21,972 nucleotides of DNA, from positions 1 through 21,972 of IMG/VR virus record IMGVR_UViG_3300006737_000258. One strand, 5' to 3'. The notes beneath the pieces are model-generated. The model had not been told where the DNA came from and made no database searches. It saw only the letters and a list, made by a program, of their open reading frames with translations. This stretch comes from a virus. Position 1 is the first letter of the stretch. Each line of letters begins with the position of its first letter. Positions 1 to 6,266 of the stretch are shown here, one piece after another. Position numbers and translations under genes: made by a program.

Positions 1-603
1 ATAGATGAACAACAAAAAGGTAACATTCCTTATGATTTGGTTTTCTTTTGGGATTCTGTTGGTTCAGTACCTTGTAAAATGACTTTTGAAGGTAAAGGTG
101 GAAAAATGCATAACGCAAGTACCTTAGCCGATAAGATAGGAATGGGTATTAATCAAAGAATCACGGGATCAAGAAAGGAGAGTTCAAAATTTACGAATAC
201 TCTAATAATTGTTAACCAACCATGGGTTGAATTACCAGATAATCCTTTTAGTCAACCAAGAATTAAGATGAAAGGAGGGGAGGCTATATTCCTTAATTCG
301 ACACTCGTATTCTTATTTGGTAATCAGAAGAATAGTGGAACATCAAAAATTAACGCCACTAAAAATGGTAGAAAAGTGGCTTTTGCGACACGAACAAAAG
401 TATCGATACTCAAAAATCATGTTAATGGTATTGGTTTTTCCGATGGAAGGGTAATTGTAACCCCACACAATTTCATAAGTGATGATGCTAATGAAATTAA
501 AAAATACAAAGAATCACACTCAAGTTATTGGGTTGAACAATTTGAAAAAGCTGGAGAAAAAGTAGAAGACGACGGCTTTGAGTTAATAGAAGAAAATGTT
601 TAA
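1..603 (+). CDS. RecA/UvsX-like recombinase, C-terminal part (5' end outside window)
   Basis: The reading frame is open from base 1 and ends at TAA 601-603, so the window holds about the last 200 residues. It reads as the C-terminal half of a RecA-superfamily strand-exchange ATPase. A Walker B-like beta strand (VFFWDSVGS) lies near the left edge. It is followed by an NQPW segment in the place of the RecA 'NQ' motif, a KGGEA turn like the RecA GG before loop L2, and a TRTKVSILKN stretch matching the basic strand after L2. The Walker A part must lie upstream. The acidic C-terminal tail (EKVEDDGFELIEENV) resembles the acidic tails of RecA and UvsX. Next to an exonuclease and a replicative helicase, a role in recombination-dependent replication and repair is the natural reading. 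A RecA-like ATPase with another job cannot be excluded without the N-terminus. A TTG at 37 is internal, not the start. Confidence 0.84.
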   Translation: MDEQQKGNIPYDLVFFWDSVGSVPCKMTFEGKGGKMHNASTLADKIGMGINQRITGSRKESSKFTNTLIIVNQPWVELPDNPFSQPRIKMKGGEAIFLNSTLVFLFGNQKNSGTSKINATKNGRKVAFATRTKVSILKNHVNGIGFSDGRVIVTPHNFISDDANEIKKYKESHSSYWVEQFEKAGEKVEDDGFELIEENV

Positions 604-621
604 CCTTTTAATTATGATGAG

Positions 622-1653
622 TTGAGACCAAGAAATAAACAAAAAAAATTCGAAACCCTAGTAGTTGATGGAGATGCTCTATTAAAAAGAGCTTTCTTCG
701 GAGCTAAAAACGTTTTTAATGACAAAAAAGAACATATAGGGGGAATATTCCAATTTCTTAATATACTAAGACGAACATTATCTCAAAAACATTACAATAA
801 AGTAGTAGTTTTTTGGGATGGTAGATATGGTAATAGAGCTCGTCGAAAAATCTATCCTAACTATAAAACTAAACGTAGAAAATCTTCTAGTTATGACGCA
901 GAGTCGTTTCTTAAACAGAAACTAAGGGCTCAACAATATTTAGAAGAGTTATATGTAAGACAATACGTACAGGAAAATATGGAGGCAGACGATTTAATTG
1001 CACATTATTGTATAAAAAAGAATGGTAATGAAATAATTACTATCTACACCTCAGATAGGGATATTGTACAATTAGTTAATGAGAAAGTTAGAGTATATCT
1101 TTTAGATAAGAAAGAATTAATAAAAGAAGATTCAGTTCTAGTCACCAGAGAATTGGAGTATCTTCCTAAAAATGTATGTTTAATTAAAATGTTAATCGGA
1201 GATCCCTCAGATAATATTTTAGGAATTAAAGGATTATCACCTAAAAGATTAGGTGAGTTAGTACCAGAGTTAAAGACTAGAAAAGTTTCTCTAGAAGAAG
1301 TTAAATCACTAGAATATGAGGGGGACAACTGGAGAATAACCAAAGTACTTAATAACATCAAAACAGGAACCAGTAATGGAGGAGTTTTTGGTGACGAATT
1401 ATATGAAATAAATAAAAAAATAATTAACTTAAAGGAGCCTTTTATGGATGAAGGGGCTAGGAAAAATGTAGAAGATTTAGTAAACTTGGAACTAGATCCA
1501 TCTGGAAGAGATTACAAAAATGTAATTAAAATGATGATAGAGGATGGAATAGTAAATGTAATACCAGCGTCTTATGAAGATCAGTCTGAATTTTTAATAC
1601 CTTTTATAACACTAAAAAAAAATGAAACAAAAAATGGAAAAAAAAGTAAGTAA
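622..1653 (+). CDS. 5'-3' exonuclease / flap endonuclease (T4 RNase H / Pol I N-terminal domain type)
   Basis: This 343-residue protein has the ordered motifs of the FEN/5'-nuclease family. These are an N-terminal VVDGDA (D16, D18), FWDGR (D66) followed by a YPNYKTKR basic stretch, the metal-binding EADD (E121-D124), TSDRD (D145, D147), and the helix-three-turn-helix GDPSDNILGIKG (193-204). These acids bind the two catalytic metals. In T4 the equivalent enzyme (RNase H, 305 residues) removes lagging-strand primers and trims flaps, and the same is inferred here. The start is unusual. No ATG is in frame between the previous stop and residue 120, so TTG 622 is the only conventional start. ATGs at 614 and 617 are out of frame and meet TGA at 623, overlapping that TTG. 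The 3' end overlaps the next gene by 32 bases. Confidence 0.9.
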   Translation: MRPRNKQKKFETLVVDGDALLKRAFFGAKNVFNDKKEHIGGIFQFLNILRRTLSQKHYNKVVVFWDGRYGNRARRKIYPNYKTKRRKSSSYDAESFLKQKLRAQQYLEELYVRQYVQENMEADDLIAHYCIKKNGNEIITIYTSDRDIVQLVNEKVRVYLLDKKELIKEDSVLVTRELEYLPKNVCLIKMLIGDPSDNILGIKGLSPKRLGELVPELKTRKVSLEEVKSLEYEGDNWRITKVLNNIKTGTSNGGVFGDELYEINKKIINLKEPFMDEGARKNVEDLVNLELDPSGRDYKNVIKMMIEDGIVNVIPASYEDQSEFLIPFITLKKNETKNGKKSK

Positions 1654-2089
1654 ATATAGCGATAAATTTGAGTTTATTTTAAGAATTAATGAAAACATAG
1701 TTTGCCAAAGATATTTTAACATAAGGGGGTATAACAATAATGCGAAAAATTCATTAGAACTTAGATGGGAATTAGACGACATTACACAAACAATACAAAG
1801 TTATTTGAAGGGACTTAGCGAAGATTTTCTTTGGGCTAATTACAATCCCTTCTCTAATAAAAACTCCGTAGTTAACGATAACCAAAAAGAGGGTGAAGAC
1901 TACTTTACCTTTGAAATACGTGTAGATGGTAAGATAATAATAATCGAAAGATTCACAGCAATGGACTTCCCACCTAAAGTAAGGTACTCAGTCAATATAA
2001 AATCTTTGATACCGAGTATAATTTCAAAGATTCAAAGGTGTTTGAGTAAGAAAAGATACAACAGTGTGGAAAAACATTATGGGTATTAA
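1622..2089 (+). CDS. hypothetical protein with an internal two-fold repeat
   Basis: I do not recognise this 155-residue protein. It begins inside the end of the exonuclease gene in another frame (32-base overlap), after a run of A residues and no Shine-Dalgarno. An ATG four codons later is an alternative start. The two halves align without gaps over 47 residues (16-62 and 95-141). Shared positions include F-x-F, R at repeat position 6, hydrophobic I-V/I at 11-12, F at 17, S at 29 and a closing I-x-x-x-I-Q-x-x-L. The pattern suggests two copies of a strand-strand-helix unit. Residues 63-94 form a polar linker. There is no signal peptide or membrane segment. Its place between an exonuclease and a helicase points to a replication or recombination accessory role, which is only inference. 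Confidence 0.76.
   Translation: MKQKMEKKVSKYSDKFEFILRINENIVCQRYFNIRGYNNNAKNSLELRWELDDITQTIQSYLKGLSEDFLWANYNPFSNKNSVVNDNQKEGEDYFTFEIRVDGKIIIIERFTAMDFPPKVRYSVNIKSLIPSIISKIQRCLSKKRYNSVEKHYGY
1667..2044 (+). repeat. diverged tandem duplication inside the 155-residue protein
   Basis: Two protein-level copies of 47 residues (residues 16-62 and 95-141 of the host gene) align with no gaps, with 10 identities and many conservative pairs (I/V, N/D, Y/F, R/K, L/I). The similarity is not obvious at DNA level, so the duplication would be old. Profile-profile comparison of the halves would decide it. Confidence 0.55.
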
Positions 2090-2114
2090 AACCAGTAAGA
2101 TTAAGATAGAGAAT

Positions 2115-2135
2115 ATATTTATAGATAAATCAATT
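2115..2135 (+). promoter_or_regulatory. putative phage promoter motif before the helicase gene
   Basis: ATATTTATA followed by GATAAAT sits in the 54-base gap between the stop of the 155-residue gene and the helicase ATG. The core ends about 21 bases before the start codon. The same arrangement, ATATTTAT then 2-3 bases then ATAAA, occurs in the other two long gaps. Short AT-rich words also occur by chance inside genes, so the assignment rests on presence in all three gaps. Confidence 0.45.
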
Positions 2136-2143
2136 ATAAAAGA

Positions 2144-3517
2144 ATGACAGATAGAAATTTCGGATATTTAGGGGATAAATTCCAATTAAAATTACTTTCA
2201 TTATTAATCGTAGATACCAAATTCGCAGATAATATTGTTGACGCAATAGAACCTACTTATTTTGACGACCAATATTGTAGATTATTAATGCAATTAATAA
2301 AGGAATATTATGGAAAGTATGAGGCAGTACCAACTTATGATGCGTTAGACCAACTCATTAGAATAGAGGTATCAAATGAAACGGCGAAAGATGTCTTAAA
2401 AGACACATTAAAAAAATTAAAAGAACAGGATTTTTCAGACGCCGATTTTACACAACAAACAGCGTTAAAATTTTGTAAACAACAGGAAATTAAAAAGGCG
2501 ATAAGTAATTCTGAAAAAATTATGTCTAGTGGTAATTTTGAAGATTATGATAAAATTGAAGAATTATTTAGAAAGGCACTTAGTGTAGGAAATGATAAAG
2601 AAGATGGGATTGATGTCTTTAGTGCACTTGAAGAGGTTTTAGCAGATGATTTTAGACACCCAGTTGCCACAGGTATAAGTGGAATAGATAATATAACAGA
2701 CGGGGGATTGTCTAAAGGAGAATTAGGAGTAGTTTTAGCACCTTTTGGTGTTGGTAAGTCAACAGTACTTACAAAGTTCGCAAATACCGCCTATAATCTT
2801 GGACATAATGTAGTACAAATAATTTTTGAAGATAACCCAAAGGTTATACAAAGAAAACATATATCATGTTGGACAGGAATTGAATTAAATCAGTTATCTG
2901 AAAGAAAAGAAGAAGTAAAAGAAAAATTACAAGGTTTCAAAACAGATAGAGGTAAACTTATAATTAAGAAGATGGCTTCAGATGGTACTACAGTTAATAA
3001 GATGAAACATTACATTAGAAAGTTGATAACTCGAGGAGTAAAACCTGATGTTTTATTATTAGATTATATTGATTGTGTTGTACCTAGTCGACAGTTTACT
3101 GATGAATATGCAGGTGAAGGGAATGTAATGAGGGAATTTGAGACCTTAGTTCATGAATTTGATATGGTAGGTTGGACAGCAGTACAAGGTAATAGAAGCT
3201 CAATAGGAGCGGATGTTGTAGAAGCACATCAAATTGGTGGATCAATTAAAAAAGGACAAATAGGACATTTTATTATGTCTATAGCAAAAACTTTAGAACA
3301 AAAAGAAAGTGGTAGAGCAACAATTGCGGTATTAAAATCAAGATTTGGTAAGGATGGTGTAATATTTGAAGATTGTGTATTCGATAATGGAAAAGTTCAT
3401 ATCGACACAGATGACCAAGTATCATTCTTAGGATTTGAAGACGTTAAAAAAGAGAAGAAAGCCAACAGAGTTTTGGATGCCATTAAAAAAAGGCAAGAAA
3501 AGTTAAATAATAATTAA
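2144..3517 (+). CDS. DnaB-like replicative helicase (T4 gp41 type)
   Basis: This 457-residue protein is close in size to T4 gp41 (475). Residues 1 to about 165 form a helical N-terminal domain like that of DnaB, followed by a RecA-type ATPase domain. The latter opens with a TGISGIDNITDGGLSKGE segment, a form typical of this superfamily. Walker A is APFGVGKST (199-207, with Ala replacing the first Gly). Walker B is DVLLLDY (302-308). An AVQGNRS segment gives the sensor Gln, and KSRFGKDG near the C-terminus is the likely arginine-finger or KxR region. It should be a hexameric 5'-3' helicase that unwinds the fork and works with a primase, which is not in this window. It begins a new transcription unit after a 54-base gap with no Shine-Dalgarno. 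The Lys-rich tail may be an interaction surface. Confidence 0.93.
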   Translation: MTDRNFGYLGDKFQLKLLSLLIVDTKFADNIVDAIEPTYFDDQYCRLLMQLIKEYYGKYEAVPTYDALDQLIRIEVSNETAKDVLKDTLKKLKEQDFSDADFTQQTALKFCKQQEIKKAISNSEKIMSSGNFEDYDKIEELFRKALSVGNDKEDGIDVFSALEEVLADDFRHPVATGISGIDNITDGGLSKGELGVVLAPFGVGKSTVLTKFANTAYNLGHNVVQIIFEDNPKVIQRKHISCWTGIELNQLSERKEEVKEKLQGFKTDRGKLIIKKMASDGTTVNKMKHYIRKLITRGVKPDVLLLDYIDCVVPSRQFTDEYAGEGNVMREFETLVHEFDMVGWTAVQGNRSSIGADVVEAHQIGGSIKKGQIGHFIMSIAKTLEQKESGRATIAVLKSRFGKDGVIFEDCVFDNGKVHIDTDDQVSFLGFEDVKKEKKANRVLDAIKKRQEKLNNN

Positions 3518-3534
3518 TAAAAATTTAGTAAAAA

Positions 3535-5445
3535 ATGGATGTATCAAATAGAATTTTGTCGGATATTACTGTGTATATGAAATATGCCAAATATATTCCG
3601 GAATTAAACAGAAGAGAAACATGGGACGAATTAGTTACCAGAAATAAAAATATGCATATTAAACACTATCCTCATTTGAAGGAAGAAATTGAAGACAAGT
3701 ACAAGTTTGTATATGATAAAAAAGTTTTACCATCAATGAGAAGTATGCAATTTGGAGGGAAACCAATTGAAATATCTCCTAATAGAATTTATAATTGTGC
3801 TTATATGCCAATTGATAATATAGATTCTTTTAGTGAGTGTATGTTTTTATTATTAGGTGGGACAGGTGTAGGATATTCGGTACAAAGACATCACGTAGCA
3901 AAACTACCAATTATACAAAAACCTTACCCTAAAAAGAAAAGAAGATTCTTAATTGGAGATTCTATTGAAGGTTGGGCAGATTCTATTAAAGTTCTAATGA
4001 AATCATATATGAATGGTGGTGGGAGTAGAGTAGAATTTGATTTTTCTGACATTAGACCAAAAGGAGCTAGATTAATAACATCAGGTGGTAAAGCACCAGG
4101 ACCTCAACCACTAAAAGAATGTTTGGTTAAGATAGAAGGTCTATTAAATCAAAAAGAAAATGGAGAACAACTTACAACAATTGAAGTACACGATATTGTC
4201 TGTCATATTGCGGACGCAGTCTTGGCCGGTGGTATTCGTAGAGCTGCTCTTATTAGTCTGTTTAGTGCTGACGACGACGCAATGATCGGATGTAAAGCCG
4301 GTAACTGGTGGGAAGTAAACCCACAACGTGGTAGAGCTAATAACTCAGCTGTTTTAATGAGACACAAAATTACAAAAGACTTTTTTATGGACTTATGGAA
4401 ACGTGTAGAATTATCAGGAGCAGGAGAACCTGGTATATATCTTAATAATGACAAAGACTGGGGAACTAATCCTTGTTGTGAGATAGCATTAAGACCTTAT
4501 CAGTTTTGTAACCTTTGTGAGGTTAACGTTTCAAACATAGAATCACAAGAAGACTTAAATGAAAGAGTGAAAGTCGCATCATTTATAGGAACATTACAAG
4601 CAGGATACACTTCATTTCATTATTTAAGGGATGTCTGGAGAGAAACTACAGAAAAAGATGCTCTTATAGGAGTGTCAATGACAGGTATCGGTTCTGGTAA
4701 AGTACTTAAATACGACATGTCTAAGGCAGCTAGTTTAGTGAAAAGAGAAAACACTAGAGTATCTAAATTATTAGGGATTAACCCAGCGGCTAGAACAACT
4801 ACAGTTAAACCAGCTGGAACGACATCATTAACATTAGGAACATCTTCTGGTATCCATGCATGGCATAATGATTATTACATTAGAAGAATTAGAGTTGGTA
4901 AAAATGAAGCTATATACACATATTTAACAATTAATCACCCAGAATTGGTGGAAGATGAATACTTTAGACCACATGACACGGCAGTAATTAGTATACCACA
5001 AAAATCACCAGAAGGTTCCATCCTAAGAACAGAATCACCATTCCAACTACTAGAAAGAGTAAAAAAAGTTGCAACTGAATGGGTAAATGCTGGACATAGA
5101 AAAGGTTCAAATAGTCATAATGTATCGGCAACTATATCATTAAGAGAACATGAATGGGATCCAGCAGGTGAATGGATGTGGGAGAATAGAAAGTTCTACA
5201 ATGGTTTATCAGTATTACCTTATAATGGAGGTACTTACAAACAAGCACCATTCGAAGACATTACAAAAGAAAAATATGAGGAAATGTTAGAATCTCTAAC
5301 CAATGTTGATCTATCTAATGTTGTTGAATTGGACGACAATACTGATTTATCGGGTGAATTAGCATGTGCAGGAGGAAATTGTGAGATCGATGTTGATATG
5401 AAATCTATAGAAGAGAAGAAAGAGGTAGAATTAAATGACGCATAA
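3535..5445 (+). CDS. nrdJ: adenosylcobalamin-dependent (class II) ribonucleoside-triphosphate reductase
   Basis: This 636-residue protein has the residues expected of the monomeric B12-dependent reductase, which reduces ribonucleotides to deoxyribonucleotides with a cobalamin-generated thiyl radical. N312-x-C314-x-E316 is the catalytic Asn/Cys/Glu set, and C325 lies 11 residues after C314. In the Lactobacillus leichmannii enzyme C408 and C419 have the same spacing. C88 (YNCAY) matches C119, the other active-site disulfide partner. The C-terminal shuttle pair C611-x4-C616 has the same spacing as C731/C736. GGTGVGYSVQ (108-117), a GGIRRAA loop and KPAGTTS (425-431) are also typical. It is about 100 residues shorter than the Lactobacillus enzyme (739). 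The phage would rely on host cobalamin, and no second subunit is needed. The 3' end overlaps the zinc-ribbon gene by 11 bases, suggesting coupled translation. Confidence 0.95.
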   Translation: MDVSNRILSDITVYMKYAKYIPELNRRETWDELVTRNKNMHIKHYPHLKEEIEDKYKFVYDKKVLPSMRSMQFGGKPIEISPNRIYNCAYMPIDNIDSFSECMFLLLGGTGVGYSVQRHHVAKLPIIQKPYPKKKRRFLIGDSIEGWADSIKVLMKSYMNGGGSRVEFDFSDIRPKGARLITSGGKAPGPQPLKECLVKIEGLLNQKENGEQLTTIEVHDIVCHIADAVLAGGIRRAALISLFSADDDAMIGCKAGNWWEVNPQRGRANNSAVLMRHKITKDFFMDLWKRVELSGAGEPGIYLNNDKDWGTNPCCEIALRPYQFCNLCEVNVSNIESQEDLNERVKVASFIGTLQAGYTSFHYLRDVWRETTEKDALIGVSMTGIGSGKVLKYDMSKAASLVKRENTRVSKLLGINPAARTTTVKPAGTTSLTLGTSSGIHAWHNDYYIRRIRVGKNEAIYTYLTINHPELVEDEYFRPHDTAVISIPQKSPEGSILRTESPFQLLERVKKVATEWVNAGHRKGSNSHNVSATISLREHEWDPAGEWMWENRKFYNGLSVLPYNGGTYKQAPFEDITKEKYEEMLESLTNVDLSNVVELDDNTDLSGELACAGGNCEIDVDMKSIEEKKEVELNDA

Positions 5446-5629
5446 ATTTAGTAAGGAAATACTGTATCATTTTAATTGTGGTAAATGTAATAAATGGTGG
5501 TCAATTGCTGACTACCATTTGTTTTCTAATAATGTACCAGAAAATGAAAAAAAGGTACCTATGTTAATAACATGTCCCCACTGTGGACATAATGAAGAAA
5601 TAAAAGAAGTGAAAAATGAGGAGAAGTGA
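5435..5629 (+). CDS. small zinc-ribbon protein
   Basis: This 64-residue protein has two Cys pairs, C15-x2-C18 (CGKC) and C47-x2-C50 (CPHC followed by GH), separated by 28 residues. That is the layout of a four-cysteine zinc ribbon. Aromatic residues WW (21-22) follow the first pair, and the C-terminus is charged. It starts 11 bases before the end of the reductase gene and its own end overlaps the next gene by 14 bases, so the three are probably translated together. A GAGGT about 8 bases upstream of the ATG is the best Shine-Dalgarno-like match in the window, but it also encodes part of the reductase. Function is unknown. Such ribbons often bind nucleic acid or a protein partner. A thioredoxin-like role through CPHC is less likely because the fold is far too small. 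Confidence 0.8.
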   Translation: MTHKFSKEILYHFNCGKCNKWWSIADYHLFSNNVPENEKKVPMLITCPHCGHNEEIKEVKNEEK

Positions 5630-5834
5630 TGATTGGATTAGTGAACTACACTATAAAGAATTTATTAAACCTAAATTACAACCCCAAGACTTTTATTGGG
5701 ATAAGGGTAATATGGTAATGACAGAAGAGTATCATAAAAAAAGAGGAACTTGTTGCGGTAGTGGGTGTAGACACTGTCCTTTTTCACCACCACACATTAA
5801 AATGAATAGAATACTTAGAGACGATATTATATAA
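5616..5834 (+). CDS. small DUF5522-like Cys-motif protein
   Basis: This 72-residue protein has a central block with MTEEYHKKRG followed by TCCGSGCRHCPF (C46, C47, C51, C54, plus H40 and H53). The combination of a YHxxRG segment with CCGxGCRHCP matches the signature I know from DUF5522, a family of very small proteins of unknown function common in Bacteroidota chromosomes. The Cys set probably binds a metal or iron-sulfur cluster. The N-terminal part (residues 1-30) and the basic C-terminal extension (61-72) go beyond the motif core. It overlaps the zinc-ribbon gene by 14 bases and is the last gene of the reductase cluster. Its role in a phage is unknown. The family name is from memory of the motif, so a profile search is needed to fix it. 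Confidence 0.78.
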   Translation: MRRSDDWISELHYKEFIKPKLQPQDFYWDKGNMVMTEEYHKKRGTCCGSGCRHCPFSPPHIKMNRILRDDII

Positions 5835-5860
5835 CAAGTCTTTACAAATTGAATAGAATG

Positions 5861-5874
5861 ATATTTATAATAAA
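5861..5874 (+). promoter_or_regulatory. putative phage promoter motif before the gp25-like gene
   Basis: ATATTTATAATAAA lies in the 49-base gap between the reductase cluster and the baseplate genes. It contains a perfect TATAAT at 5866-5871. A TTTACA lies 19 bases upstream of that (5841-5846), a loose sigma70-like -35. Its 5' flank resembles the flank of the motif before the first giant gene (CAAAT, then TTGA, then an A-rich stretch). If the TATAAT works as a -10 box, the transcript would start within about 10 bases of the ATG at 5884. Confidence 0.5.
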
Positions 5875-5883
5875 GAATTATAT

Positions 5884-6264
5884 ATGGCAGTTAAAACTAT
5901 TAATATTGACTTTCCTTTTCAAAAATCACCAATTGGTAATTTTTTGAGACTTAATCGTACTTCACAACGTGCGATAAAGTCAGATTTAATACATTTACTC
6001 TTAACAAAAAAAGGGGATAGACTTTATAATAACGAATTCGGATCAGGACTCTATAATTTTCTTTTTGAACAAATAGATGAAAAAACAACCTCCGATATTA
6101 AATTAGAGTTAAACACTTCCATAGGTAGGTATATACCAAATTTAACTATAAATGAATTAATAATAACTGCAAATGATGACGCTAATCATATTAAAGTAAA
6201 TATAGATTACACCGTTGTAGAAGCTTCTTTTGAGCAAAGTGATAGTATCGAAATTATATTATAA
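5884..6264 (+). CDS. 25: baseplate wedge protein, T4 gp25-like
   Basis: This 126-residue protein is near the length of T4 gp25 (132). It contains the family core: TKKGDRLYN (41-49, the T-x-x-GER position), EFGSGL (51-56) and NFLFEQID (58-65). A C-terminal beta-strand region typical of the GPW/gp25 lysozyme-like family follows. In contractile tails and related injection systems this protein sits in the inner baseplate, where it nucleates sheath assembly and binds the gp6-type wedge protein. That protein is encoded immediately downstream here, as in T4. The ATG has no Shine-Dalgarno. The stop codon is followed by AA and then the ATG of the next gene. No key residue appears to be missing. Confidence 0.95.
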   Translation: MAVKTINIDFPFQKSPIGNFLRLNRTSQRAIKSDLIHLLLTKKGDRLYNNEFGSGLYNFLFEQIDEKTTSDIKLELNTSIGRYIPNLTINELIITANDDANHIKVNIDYTVVEASFEQSDSIEIIL

Positions 6265-6266
6265 AA

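Noticed and set aside
1044-1361. 105-codon minus-strand ORF opposite the exonuclease gene
   Set aside because: It lies opposite conserved exonuclease motifs (EADD, TSDRD, GDPSDN), so it is a shadow. The same holds for the other minus-strand ORFs, for example 4144-4454, 9291-9672, 13644-13889, 16199-17302, 19139-19378, 19906-20211 and 21367-21558.
2090-2143. tRNA or small RNA in the intergenic gaps
   Set aside because: The gaps are too short and AT-rich, with no cloverleaf or stable stem visible in any of the three.
5573-5584. CPHC tetrapeptide, identical to the DsbA active site, as evidence of a thiol oxidoreductase
   Set aside because: The protein is 64 residues with a second CxxC at zinc-ribbon spacing and no room for a thioredoxin fold.
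2116-5869. Exact T4 late promoter sequence TATAAATA on the minus strand at 2116-2123 and 5862-5869
   Set aside because: It is just the reverse complement of the ATATTTATA element. No minus-strand gene lies upstream, so a + strand element is the simpler reading.
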